Positions 26,062 to 34,620 of a DNA stretch of 50,974 nucleotides are shown one piece after another (the first letter of the stretch is position 1; each line of letters opens with the position of its first letter). The notes under the pieces were generated by a model. The model searched no databases, was not told where the DNA came from, and saw only the letters and a program-made list of their open reading frames with translations. The position numbers and the translations under genes are program-made. The stretch comes from Porticoccaceae bacterium (GTDB taxonomy: Bacteria; Pseudomonadota; Gammaproteobacteria; Pseudomonadales; Porticoccaceae): positions 1 through 50,974 of the forward strand of contig JAQWGK010000042.1 of the NCBI GenBank assembly GCA_029238255.1, read 5' to 3'.

Positions 26062-26667
26062 TTATAGCTTCTCAGAGTGCTCAGACAGGTACTCAGCGAC
26101 ACCAGCAGTGGTGTCCTTCATGCCTGCATCACCCTTATTCCAACCGGCAGGGCAAACTTCGCCGTGCTCTTCGTGGAAGTTAAGTGCATCAACCATACGC
26201 AGCATCTCATCAACATTGCGGCCCAGTGGCAGGTCGTTAACTACCTGATGGCGCACAGTGCCCTCTTCATCAATAAGGAAAGAGGCGCGGAATGCGATAC
26301 CCGCTTCCGGATGCTCAACATCGTAAGCGTTGCAGATCTCATGCTTAACATCAGCAACCAATGTGTATTTAACCTGACCAATACCGCCATCGTTGATAGC
26401 AGTGTTGCGCCATGCGTTGTGAGAGAACTGAGAATCAATTGAAACACCGATCACTTCCACGCCACGGCTCTGGAATTCTGCATAACGGTGATCAAAGGCG
26501 ATCAGTTCTGATGGGCAGACAAAGGTGAAATCCAAAGGGTAAAAGAAGATAACTGCTTTTTTGCCTTTGATGCTCTCTGCCAGATTGTAGTTCTCGACGA
26601 TTTCGCCGTTTCCAGTTACTGCTGCAGCAGTAAAGTCAGGTGCTGACCTTCCAACTAATACACCCAT
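26062..26667 (-). CDS. Typical 2-Cys peroxiredoxin (AhpC/Prx1 family)
   Basis: A 201-residue thiol peroxidase that reduces H2O2 and organic peroxides. The peroxidatic cysteine is C51 in DFTFVCPSE and the resolving cysteine is C172 in GEVCPAGW. GGIG is present, but the C-terminal YF motif is missing, so relative resistance to overoxidation is expected. The closest resemblance is to the Pseudomonas-type peroxiredoxin found near grxD/bfr genes. Single-gene transcript by appearance: a hairpin upstream at 26717-26738 and a terminator downstream. Confidence 0.94.
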   Translation of the reverse strand: MGVLVGRSAPDFTAAAVTGNGEIVENYNLAESIKGKKAVIFFYPLDFTFVCPSELIAFDHRYAEFQSRGVEVIGVSIDSQFSHNAWRNTAINDGGIGQVKYTLVADVKHEICNAYDVEHPEAGIAFRASFLIDEEGTVRHQVVNDLPLGRNVDEMLRMVDALNFHEEHGEVCPAGWNKGDAGMKDTTAGVAEYLSEHSEKL

Positions 26668-26716
26668 TTCAATTCTCCTGTGATAAAGGTTAGTAAAAAA
26701 ATATAACTATAAAGAA

Positions 26717-26738
26717 CTGCGAGTCATTTGACTCGCAG
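26717..26738 (-). terminator. Stem-loop after grxD
   Basis: Perfect inverted repeat CTGCGAGTCA-TT-TGACTCGCAG 15 bp after the grxD stop. The U tract that follows on the minus strand is weak (TTCTTTATAG), so termination efficiency is uncertain. Confidence 0.55.
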
Positions 26739-26753
26739 CAATAATATGTAGGA

Positions 26754-27077
26754 TTACTCCGCAGCGGGTGCCGCTTCATCAATCAATGGCTTAAGCTCGC
26801 CCTTTTCATGCATCTCAGTGACAATATCACAGCCACCGATAAGCTCGCCATTAACCCACAGCTGTGGGAAAGTCGGCCAGTTGCCAAAGGTTGGCAGATT
26901 AGCGCGTATCTCTGGATTAGATAGAATATCAACATAGGCAAAACGCTGTCCACAACCCATCAAAGCCTGCACTGTGCGCGCAGAAAAGCCACACTGGGGC
27001 TGATTGGGTGAGCCCTTCATATAAAGAATAATTGAGTTGTTTTCTACCTGATCACGAATGGTTTCCATAATGTCCAT
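26754..27077 (-). CDS. grxD: Monothiol glutaredoxin Grx4 (GrxD)
   Basis: About 107 residues. The CGFS active site (C29 in QPQCGFSARTVQAL) and the WPTFPQLWVNGELIGGCDIV segment are diagnostic for the [2Fe-2S]-carrier glutaredoxins that bind BolA. The start at 27077 (MDIMETIRDQ) follows AGAGGAA; the reading frame is open to 27113. It stands head-to-head with the Fur-controlled cassette at 27249, a setting consistent with iron homeostasis. Confidence 0.95.
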   Translation of the reverse strand: MDIMETIRDQVENNSIILYMKGSPNQPQCGFSARTVQALMGCGQRFAYVDILSNPEIRANLPTFGNWPTFPQLWVNGELIGGCDIVTEMHEKGELKPLIDEAAPAAE

Positions 27078-27241
27078 AAAGACAAATTCCTCTGAATTAA
27101 TAAGCTGCTGCAAATAAGGTCTATTTTAACCGTTTACGCGTATTTGCGACAGCATCTAATCCGTTTATTTACACATACCGAAAGTTACCTGCCCATTGTT
27201 ACGGGGTAACTGCTCGACCAGATTGACTTCAATTTAATTAT

Positions 27242-27289
27242 AAATGCAAATGAGAATGATTTGCATTTACATTTAAGCCGAAGTATAGT
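27242..27289 (+). promoter_or_regulatory. Fur box overlapping a sigma-70 promoter
   Basis: AATGAGAATGATTTGCATT (27249-27267) is a close match to the 19-bp Fur consensus. It lies in a perfect inverted repeat, AAATGCAAA-N9-TTTGCATTT (27242-27268). A promoter-like TTGCAT (27261-27266), 17-nt spacer, TATAGT (27284-27289) places the repressor on the -35. Predicts repression of the downstream porin/FMN/PepSY genes by Fe(II)-Fur. Confidence 0.82.
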
Positions 27290-27379
27290 GACGCCTCAAT
27301 TTGATCAGGCATGTCCTCTCCGGCAGATAGTTGTGGAGTGTTCAGGCTAAAACACAGACTCCAAAATAGGAATTTACTA

Positions 27380-28585
27380 ATGAAGAAGCAACTTCTCGCC
27401 ACTTTAATTGGCTTGAGTTTCGCTGCCACTACTCAGGCAGCAACCCCCAGTGTTGAAGAAATGTGGGAAATCATCCAGAAGCAGCAAGCGGAAATCTCGA
27501 CACTGAAAAATCAGTTAAACAAAAATGATTCACGTATAACTGAAACTGAAATCATCGCCGAAGCTACTATCAGCGCTGTGGAAGAAATTGCCCTGGCCCC
27601 TGCTGCTAGCAACAAGACTCATATCGGTGGCTACGGTGAGCTGCACTACAACAACCTGGAAAAAGATGATGGTAGCGGCGACAAAAATGAAGTCGATTTT
27701 CACCGTTTTGTTCTTTTCACCTCTCACCAGTTTTCCGACAGCATTCGTTTTTTCTCCGAGCTAGAAGTTGAGCACAGCATTTCCGGTGAAGGACAGGTCG
27801 GTGAAGTTGAGCTGGAGCAGGCCTATATCGAATGGGATCTTGCCAATAACAAATCTGCCAAAGCAGGTCTTTTCCTTATGCCTGTTGGTATCCTTAACGA
27901 AACTCACGAGCCAGATACTTTTTACGGCACAGAGCGAAACTCTGTTGAGAAAAACATTATTCCGGCCACCTGGTGGGAAGCGGGCGCGGCACTGAGCGGT
28001 GAATTTTCACCGGGCCTAAGCTACGACGTTGCAGCTCACTCGGGACTATTTCTCGCAGACGGTGAATACAAGCCTCGCGACGGTCGTCAAAAAGTGGGTA
28101 AAGCCAAAGCCGACGATATGGCCTTTACCGGTCGTCTAAAATACACCGCTATTCCGGGTCTGGAACTGGCCGCATCCGTGCAGCGACAAGTTGATATGCG
28201 CCAGAGTGAAGGCGACAAGATTGCTGGCACCCTGTTTGAAACTCATCTGGCTTGGCAGAAAGACGACTTCCAACTGCGCGCACTCTACGCTAGCTGGGAC
28301 TTTGGTAGCGCAATCAACGACATTAAAGCCGGTGCCGACGAGCAGACTGGTTTCTATATTGAGCCTTCCTACAAGCTCACGGACAAACTCGGTGTATTCG
28401 CACGCTTCAGTGAGTACGACAATACTGCCGGCAGTGCTACAGACAGTGCCATTGAGCAAATCGATCTCGGCCTAAACTACTGGCTGCACCCCAATGTTGT
28501 GTTTAAAATTGATTACCAAAATCAAGACAACAGCTCGGGCACAGGTAGCGATGGCGTCAATATCGGTGTTGGGTTCTCATATTAA
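27380..28585 (+). CDS. Outer-membrane porin (OprP-like, coiled-coil N-terminus)
   Basis: About 401 residues. The signal peptide is MKKQLLATLIGLSFAATTQAA. A short trimerising coiled coil (VEEMWEIIQKQQAEISTLKN) and a linker follow, then a 16-strand-like barrel that opens with HIGGYGELHYN, runs through VDFHRFVLF, and ends in NIGVGFSY. It resembles the phosphate-selective porin O/P class. The ATG at 27380 follows AGGA; the frame is open to 27311 but has no ribosome-binding site there. First gene of a three-gene operon (14-bp gaps) behind the Fur box. By inference it admits an iron complex or small chelate; substrate unproven. Confidence 0.8.
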   Translation: MKKQLLATLIGLSFAATTQAATPSVEEMWEIIQKQQAEISTLKNQLNKNDSRITETEIIAEATISAVEEIALAPAASNKTHIGGYGELHYNNLEKDDGSGDKNEVDFHRFVLFTSHQFSDSIRFFSELEVEHSISGEGQVGEVELEQAYIEWDLANNKSAKAGLFLMPVGILNETHEPDTFYGTERNSVEKNIIPATWWEAGAALSGEFSPGLSYDVAAHSGLFLADGEYKPRDGRQKVGKAKADDMAFTGRLKYTAIPGLELAASVQRQVDMRQSEGDKIAGTLFETHLAWQKDDFQLRALYASWDFGSAINDIKAGADEQTGFYIEPSYKLTDKLGVFARFSEYDNTAGSATDSAIEQIDLGLNYWLHPNVVFKIDYQNQDNSSGTGSDGVNIGVGFSY

Positions 28586-28599
28586 AAAGATCGCACTAA

Positions 28600-29175
28600 A
28601 TGTTTAACCGCCTTTACAGAAACCGCCTTAACAGCCTTATTGGTAAAGTAGTTTTTGCAGGCTTGTTGACCACAACCCTCTTGGCATCTCCGCAGTTGAG
28701 TGCCAAGGGGGTTTATCAGTCTGGTCCAGATTTTTTTGCCGAGGTTTTTGCCCCGCAGCAGCCTGAAGCTGGCGTGCTCTGGTTAAACAGCAGCATCCGC
28801 CAACAGGCAGAAAAAATACTCGGGCGCAAAGTCTTAGGGCTGAGAGTTCGCTACCAATATTCGGCCGGTAAGACCGCGTGGATTCTCAATGAAATTGGCA
28901 AGGAGATGCCCATCACCATAGGGGTGGTGATTGATCAGAGTAAGATTGCCAGCGTAAAAATTCTCGCCTATCGGGAGAGTCGCGGTGGAGAGGTACGCTA
29001 CCCCGCCTATATGGCCCAGTATCAGGGAGCATCCCTAACCGACAGATACAAGCTCGATCAGTCTATCGACGGTATAACCGGAGCAACGCTCTCGGTATGG
29101 GCAGTAAATAAGGTAGCGGCGCTAGCTTTGTATTATCATAGTCAGGTAATAACCCAGCCCGAATCAACAGAGTAA
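28600..29175 (+). CDS. FMN-binding (FMN_bind) protein, ApbE-flavinylation target
   Basis: A 191-residue exported protein (hydrophobic segment about 18-35). The C-terminal domain ends in DGITGATLSVWAV; the Thr of the GAT motif (T163) is the residue that ApbE links covalently to FMN in NqrC/RnfG-type domains. GVVIDQSKIASVKILAYRES is the preceding FMN_bind strand pair. It lies between a Fur-controlled porin and a PepSY membrane protein, so it is probably the periplasmic flavin relay of an electron-transfer system. ApbE is not encoded in the window and must act from elsewhere. Confidence 0.88.
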   Translation: MFNRLYRNRLNSLIGKVVFAGLLTTTLLASPQLSAKGVYQSGPDFFAEVFAPQQPEAGVLWLNSSIRQQAEKILGRKVLGLRVRYQYSAGKTAWILNEIGKEMPITIGVVIDQSKIASVKILAYRESRGGEVRYPAYMAQYQGASLTDRYKLDQSIDGITGATLSVWAVNKVAALALYYHSQVITQPESTE

Positions 29176-29189
29176 ACAAGCGAGCCTCG

Positions 29190-29942
29190 GTGAAATCTCA
29201 CAACTCTTCAAAAACAAATATTATCTGGCACCGCCGCCTCGGCCTGTCAGTATTTTTAGTGCTAATTTTTCTCGCGATTAGCGGTATTGCCCTGAACCAT
29301 TCGCCGGCACTAAAACTCAATAAAACAGATCTTTCAAATAGCTGGTTACTGTCATGGTACGGGTTGGAAAAACCCGCTATTAATGGCTTTAAACTGCAAG
29401 ATAAGTGGCTCTACCACAACGGCAACAACCTGCTATTTATAGATAACCAGGCAGTGGCACCCTGCGCAGCACCCCTGCGTTCAGGCGCTAAAAACTCTCA
29501 GAGCATTTTTGCTCTCTGTGCCGACACACTGGTTATACTCACCGAAAAGGGTGAATTACTGGAAAGTTTCAGTCAGCTAGACGGCTTGCCGGCCAATGTT
29601 GAGGCAGTGGCTGCTGTGGATGATGGCCTTTACCTTTTGACAGATTCAGCGGTGCTGGCATTCGACCCCAATAGTCTGGCCCTGACAGCTATAGCTAAAA
29701 CCCCTGCCGATTTATCGCAATCCCTGAATCTCATGGTGCCAGTGCCCGAATCACTTAAGCAGCAGCTTGAGGATGCTGGGCCAAGTATCTCGTTGGAGAC
29801 CCTTATTCTCGATCTTCATAGCGGTCGATTCTTTGGCCAGTATGGGGTTTTGTTTATGGATATTATTGGACTGTTGGTCTGTATTCTTTCAATCACAGGC
29901 TTGTGGGCCTGGTTAAACCGCCTGCGGCAGATCAAACAATAG
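29190..29942 (+). CDS. PepSY-associated membrane protein
   Basis: A 250-residue protein. The N-terminal helix WHRRLGLSVFLVLIFLAISG is followed by IALNH. A periplasmic domain of about 170 residues leads to a C-terminal segment SLETLILDLHSGRFFGQYGV and a second helix ending GLWAWLNR. This is the PepSY-TM-like layout; histidines H14, H32 and that of LDLHSGR are candidate haem ligands, as in related ferric-reductase-like proteins. GTG start at 29190. By inference it passes electrons from the cytoplasmic side or the quinone pool to the flavinylated partner. It is shorter than classical four-helix PepSY reductases, so the path is uncertain. Confidence 0.8.
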   Translation: MKSHNSSKTNIIWHRRLGLSVFLVLIFLAISGIALNHSPALKLNKTDLSNSWLLSWYGLEKPAINGFKLQDKWLYHNGNNLLFIDNQAVAPCAAPLRSGAKNSQSIFALCADTLVILTEKGELLESFSQLDGLPANVEAVAAVDDGLYLLTDSAVLAFDPNSLALTAIAKTPADLSQSLNLMVPVPESLKQQLEDAGPSISLETLILDLHSGRFFGQYGVLFMDIIGLLVCILSITGLWAWLNRLRQIKQ

Positions 29943-30046
29943 CGACAGTAAGCTTCCAATACCCTAATCCAATATTGCCAGCATAAATAAACCACGATAT
30001 TATTTGCTACCAAGTAGGCATTCACAATCATGTCTACAACCAAACG

Positions 30047-30068
30047 GGCAGCGCAGCTGCCTTTTTTT
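30047..30068 (+). terminator. Rho-independent terminator after the PepSY gene
   Basis: GGCAGC-GCA-GCTGCC stem-loop followed by seven Ts, about 105 bp after the PepSY stop and 38 bp before argD. Confidence 0.85.
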
Positions 30069-30069
30069 A

Positions 30070-30089
30070 TTGCGTAAAAAAATACGCAA
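30070..30089. promoter_or_regulatory. Inverted repeat upstream of argD
   Basis: Perfect TTGCGTA-N6-TACGCAA, directly after the terminator T-run and 17 bp before the argD ATG. It could be an operator or a translation-controlling hairpin. It does not match the ArgR consensus I know. Confidence 0.35.
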
Positions 30090-30106
30090 AGGATGCTAAA
30101 AAGACA

Positions 30107-31285
30107 ATGACGACTAAAGCACTGATGAACACCTACGGCACCAAAGCCGCTACTCTGGTAAAAGGAGAAGGCGCATGGCTGTGGGACGCAAATGGAAATA
30201 AATACCTCGACGCCCTTTCAGGTATCGCGGTCTGCGGTCTGGGTCACTCCCACCCCGCTATTGCAGCAGCAGTTGCCGAGCAGGCCTCTGTTCTAACTCA
30301 TTGTTCAAACTTCTTTGCCATTCCCAATCAGGTCCATCTCGCCGATAAACTCTGCGCGGCCTCTGGTATGGACAAGGTATTCTTTGGAAACTCTGGCGCT
30401 GAAGCCAATGAAGCTGCGATCAAGATGGCGCGCCTTCACGGCCACAAGAAAGGTATCAAACTGCCAACCGTACTGGTGATGGATAACGCTTTTCACGGTC
30501 GCACCCTAGCCACTTTAAGCGCCTCGGGTAGCCGCAAGGTTCAGGCCGGCTTTGAACCTCTGGTGCGTGGTTTCGCTCGCGGGTCATTTGATGATATTCA
30601 GTCCCTAGAAACTATCGCCGACAACAATCCCAATATCTGTGCGGTATTTGTTGAGCCGATTCAGGGCGAAGGTGGTATTCGCGTCACTGCAGATGACTAT
30701 CTCAAAAAGCTACGTGAGTTCTGCACTGAAAAAGGCTGGCTGCTGATGCTCGACGAAGTTCAGACCGGCAATGGCCGCACTGGAAAATATTTCTATTACC
30801 AACACAGCGGCATTATCCCCGATGTGGTCACCACATCTAAAGGCCTCGGCAATGGCGTGCCCATCGGCGCCTGTCTCGCCCATGGTGAAGCCGCTGAGTT
30901 AATGCAGCCGGGAAATCATGGCTCCACCTTTGGCGGTAATCCTCTGGCCTGTGCAGCGGCACTGGCAGCTGTTACGACCATCGAACAGGAAAATCTCTGT
31001 GAGCGCGCTACAGTTTTGGGTGACAGATTGATGAATGGCTTTAAATCAGCACTGGCTGATGTAGCCCATGTTAAAGAAATTCGTGGCAAGGGCTGCATGA
31101 TCGGTATAGAAATTGATAAGCCATGCAAGTCACTATTCCCCGCCGCGATGGCTGCGGGTCTGATTATTAATGTCACTGCTGACTCGGTGATTAGACTGCT
31201 GCCACCGATGATTATGAGTGACGATGAAGCGGATCAGGTGGTCGCCATACTCGCGCCACTAATTAAAGATTTCCAACAGGATTAA
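30107..31285 (+). CDS. argD: Acetylornithine aminotransferase
   Basis: A 392-residue class III PLP aminotransferase. Features are CSNFFAIPNQ, FFGNSGAEANEAAIKMARLH, AFHGRTLATLSASG, VEPIQGEGGI, LLMLDEVQTGNGRTG and the PLP lysine in TTSKGLGNGVPIGA. It makes N-acetylornithine in arginine synthesis and may also act as succinyldiaminopimelate transaminase, as the E. coli enzyme does. It is followed 15 bp later by argF. Confidence 0.95.
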   Translation: MTTKALMNTYGTKAATLVKGEGAWLWDANGNKYLDALSGIAVCGLGHSHPAIAAAVAEQASVLTHCSNFFAIPNQVHLADKLCAASGMDKVFFGNSGAEANEAAIKMARLHGHKKGIKLPTVLVMDNAFHGRTLATLSASGSRKVQAGFEPLVRGFARGSFDDIQSLETIADNNPNICAVFVEPIQGEGGIRVTADDYLKKLREFCTEKGWLLMLDEVQTGNGRTGKYFYYQHSGIIPDVVTTSKGLGNGVPIGACLAHGEAAELMQPGNHGSTFGGNPLACAAALAAVTTIEQENLCERATVLGDRLMNGFKSALADVAHVKEIRGKGCMIGIEIDKPCKSLFPAAMAAGLIINVTADSVIRLLPPMIMSDDEADQVVAILAPLIKDFQQD

Positions 31286-31300
31286 ATAGAGCAACTTTTC

Positions 31301-32221
31301 ATGACTATTAGACATTTTCTTACCCTTCACGATCTCAGCCCTGATGAAATAAATGAGGTTATTGAGCTAGCTATAGAGCTCAAAGCTGCCCATCGTGAAG
31401 GTCGACAAGAGCCTGTTTTTGCAGGGAAAATTCTCGGTATGATCTTCGAGAAGTCCTCTACCCGCACCAGAGTTTCCTTTGAAGCTGGCATGGCGCAACT
31501 GGGGGGCGATGCCCTGTTCTTATCCCCCAATGACACTCAGCTAGGGCGCGGTGAACCAATCGAAGATTCCGCGCGAGTCATCTCGCGAATGGTCGATATT
31601 GTGATGATTAGAACCTTTGGTCACGACAAGATTGAAAAGTTTGCCGAGTACTCAAAGGTACCGGTCATTAATGCGCTTACTGACCAGTTCCACCCCTGTC
31701 AGCTACTGGCAGATATACAGACGTTTGTCGAACACCGCGGTTCGATTCAGGGTAAAACCGTGGCCTGGATTGGCGATGGCAACAATATGTGCCAGTCGTG
31801 GATCAATGCGGCGATGCTATTGGATTTCAATCTCAATATCGCCTGCCCGGCCGGCTATGAACCCGACGTCGAGTTAGTGGCTAGAGCTGGAAAGCGTGTC
31901 ACTGTGACCAATGATCCTGTGGAAGCGGCCACTGGTGCACATCTTGTGACTACAGATGTATTTGCCTCAATGGGTCAGGAAGATGAACAGGAAGAGCGTT
32001 TAAAGCACTTTGCCAACTATCAGGTTAATCATAAGTTGATTGGCCATGGGGCGGATGATGTGTTGTTTATGCACTGTTTGCCAGCCCATAGAGATGAAGA
32101 GGTCTCTGCTGAACTGTTTGAGGATGAGAATATTTCAGTGGTCTGGGATGAGGCGGAGAATCGTTTGCACGCGCAAAAGGCGTTAATGATGTTTTTGCTT
32201 GGAGCTAGCAGTAATCCCTAA
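31301..32221 (+). CDS. argF: Ornithine carbamoyltransferase
   Basis: A 306-residue transferase that joins carbamoyl phosphate and ornithine to citrulline. Carbamoyl-phosphate site [18 protein letters not shown]; ornithine-site SMGQE; HCLPAHR near the C-terminus. Typical length. In an operon with argD; its substrate is made by carAB, encoded 5 kb away in this window. Confidence 0.97.
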   Translation: MTIRHFLTLHDLSPDEINEVIELAIELKAAHREGRQEPVFAGKILGMIFEKSSTRTRVSFEAGMAQLGGDALFLSPNDTQLGRGEPIEDSARVISRMVDIVMIRTFGHDKIEKFAEYSKVPVINALTDQFHPCQLLADIQTFVEHRGSIQGKTVAWIGDGNNMCQSWINAAMLLDFNLNIACPAGYEPDVELVARAGKRVTVTNDPVEAATGAHLVTTDVFASMGQEDEQEERLKHFANYQVNHKLIGHGADDVLFMHCLPAHRDEEVSAELFEDENISVVWDEAENRLHAQKALMMFLLGASSNP

Positions 32222-32340
32222 CTCGCAACTTCATTGGCAGTGTATTTTCAGGTGTAAACATATTTTTCTGAAACAGCGTATTTAATGCTTTTCTTGGTCC
32301 AAAACTCTGGCTTTATGACAGAGGAAAACCATCTTTGCCA

Positions 32341-33621
32341 TCATCTACTAGACTCTAGCCTATTTACCCTGATATTTTTTCCTTCGATACTTAGAAACAA
32401 AAAGAGTATTAAAGTCAAATATGAGAGCGAGAGGATAGGTGAAAAGCATAGAAAAGTAAGTCCAATTGAATAAAAGAATTTACGGTTTTCAGTTACGATA
32501 TTTTTTACGTAAATCATTTTAAATCCAATGATCACGAACAGCGTTATCATTCCAATTAAGCCATAATTTACCATCCATGAAAGCCAAAAATTATCCATGG
32601 TACCGAATTCAGTGAAGTGAATAGAACTATCAACACCATGGCCTACTAATATCGAAGAATTTAAAGCGGCATATGCTTCACTGTACTGCTGGAATCTAAC
32701 AGCATTTGAATTTGATAATGCCGAAAACTCGCCACTACCGGTAGCTAATTCGACTAGCTTAGTTAAAAGTTTAAAGTCTGAAAAAAGCAAATAAAAACAC
32801 AAAATTGATAATAACGATAATAAAACGGACAGTTTCTGAATGGTTAAATTGCGATAAGTACTTAAAAATAGCGTTATAACTAAGAATGCGCCTAACCCTG
32901 ATCGAGAACCTGAAATAAAAATCGAATATGCAAAAATCAAAAAAGCAGTAACGAAAAATAACAATTTAAGATTTACCGATTTATTGCTATTCCTGATCAC
33001 TGTTATAGCTGATATATAAGCAACCATGCTTAACAAAGCATATGCTAGCGGGTGAACCATAAAACCCTGCGATCGATAGCCAACAAGTCGAAATTTTTCT
33101 TTGAGAATAAACCCCCACCCTTCAGTTTGACTACCAAAATAAGCCATTAAAATATTTGATACCGGTATTCTAGAAAACTGTTCATATATCGCAACTGGGA
33201 AATTGAGGATAAACGCAGCTATTAAACTTTTACATAAAATATCAACGGTCAAACTACCTTGCCTAAAATGGTAGTTTAAGTATGCAAAAACTCCAAAATA
33301 TAAAACAATTTGAGCTAAAGCCCTAACCAATACACCCTGATAAGCATCTGAAAATACTGAAGATACCAACCAAGAACTCATTACCAGGGCAAATATAAAA
33401 ATAGCTATTGGTATTTTTACTACATTAATTTTAAAATTTCCCAGGAAAATAACGAGCAACTCAATAAGAAAAATAACAGCTATTATTTTCTGAATATTAA
33501 AACCATAGCTTAAGGTCAAATAAGAAGGGAAACCGAATATAAGGAAAATAGAAAGGCCAATATATAGACTGAAGTTTTTCAATCTACATATACTGAGTAG
33601 CATTACAATTAAAACAAACAT
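32341..33621 (-). CDS. O-antigen polymerase/ligase-like membrane protein
   Basis: A 426-residue inner-membrane protein with about 11-12 hydrophobic segments and a large loop near residues 290-345 containing NAVRFQQYSEAYAALNSSIL and VGHGVDSSIHFTEFGTMDNF. That is the Wzy_C-type organisation. It is AT-rich compared with flanking argF and greA. Last gene of the leftward three-gene island; its start is 2 bp from the GT2 stop. Second such gene in the window; the two share architecture rather than obvious sequence. Confidence 0.75.
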   Translation of the reverse strand: MFVLIVMLLSICRLKNFSLYIGLSIFLIFGFPSYLTLSYGFNIQKIIAVIFLIELLVIFLGNFKINVVKIPIAIFIFALVMSSWLVSSVFSDAYQGVLVRALAQIVLYFGVFAYLNYHFRQGSLTVDILCKSLIAAFILNFPVAIYEQFSRIPVSNILMAYFGSQTEGWGFILKEKFRLVGYRSQGFMVHPLAYALLSMVAYISAITVIRNSNKSVNLKLLFFVTAFLIFAYSIFISGSRSGLGAFLVITLFLSTYRNLTIQKLSVLLSLLSILCFYLLFSDFKLLTKLVELATGSGEFSALSNSNAVRFQQYSEAYAALNSSILVGHGVDSSIHFTEFGTMDNFWLSWMVNYGLIGMITLFVIIGFKMIYVKNIVTENRKFFYSIGLTFLCFSPILSLSYLTLILFLFLSIEGKNIRVNRLESSR

Positions 33622-33623
33622 TA

Positions 33624-34550
33624 TTAATTATTTACTAAATATTTAAAGTAAGTTTTATAGATCACAACTGCCTTACTTATTGAACCAATTTTCAATATAT
33701 TTTTTTGCCACTTAAGGAACAGAAATACGTAATAAGTCATTCTTTTTAATAAAGAAAAGTGCTTACGATAAAAGAAAAAGCTCCCTTTAATTACATGCTC
33801 AATATAAAAGTTAAGCGAAGGATTTTTTTTATCAATTGGTGTTGCTAATGATACGGGAATATTTAATGAAGAATGTGCAAAGTGTTCGATTGAAACTTCA
33901 GTCGATACAACAGCCCTCCCAATCAAGTTGATTCGATAACTAAAATCAATATCTTCAATGTACATGAAAAACTTATCATCGAAACCGCCAATGTCACTAT
34001 ATGACTCTTTACTTAAAAACATAGCGCAACCACTTATAAAAGGACTTTCAATAATTGGAGGGGCACCTTTTAATTGATCTACTACTTTATTTTTAAACCA
34101 ACTTTTGGCACCAGCATGCAACGAAGAAAAATCGCCTCCCCCAAACCAGATAGTCTCTCCACCTTGGTTTAAAATTACTGGTGAAACACACAATATATCA
34201 GTATTAGCTTCAATAGTTGAGTAAAGCTTGGAAATTACACCTGAATTAATAACAGTATCATTATTCAAAACAAACAAATACTCTATATTACTGTAATCTA
34301 AGCAATACGCAGCTCCCAAATTATTGGCATACCCAAACCCCCCATTTATCTGACTTTTTATCACTTTCACAACTTCATATTTAGAAGCTATTTTATCCGC
34401 TTCATTATTAGATGAATTATTATCGACCACAATCACGCCCACGTCTTCATCAATATTTTTCAAATTAGACAGCAATCGAAATGTATCATCCAATCCATTA
34501 TAATTAATTGTGACGATTACTACTTTTGCTTGATTTATGGGTGTTATCAT
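33624..34550 (-). CDS. Glycosyltransferase family 2 (GT-A)
   Basis: A 308-residue transferase. It has VVIVTINYNGLDDTFRLLSN, VVDNNSSNNEAD, the metal-binding LFVLNNDTVI, and EDIDFSYRINLIG (catalytic-base region). It resembles rhamnosyl/galactofuranosyl-type GT2 enzymes. It lies between the flippase and polymerase genes of the AT-rich island. No transmembrane helix is evident. Sugar unknown. Confidence 0.85.
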   Translation of the reverse strand: MITPINQAKVVIVTINYNGLDDTFRLLSNLKNIDEDVGVIVVDNNSSNNEADKIASKYEVVKVIKSQINGGFGYANNLGAAYCLDYSNIEYLFVLNNDTVINSGVISKLYSTIEANTDILCVSPVILNQGGETIWFGGGDFSSLHAGAKSWFKNKVVDQLKGAPPIIESPFISGCAMFLSKESYSDIGGFDDKFFMYIEDIDFSYRINLIGRAVVSTEVSIEHFAHSSLNIPVSLATPIDKKNPSLNFYIEHVIKGSFFFYRKHFSLLKRMTYYVFLFLKWQKNILKIGSISKAVVIYKTYFKYLVNN

Positions 34551-34620
34551 ATAATTTCCGCTAGTTTAAAGGAATATTAATTAGGAGGTTATGACCTAGC
34601 TTCTGCATCTACAATTTCCT

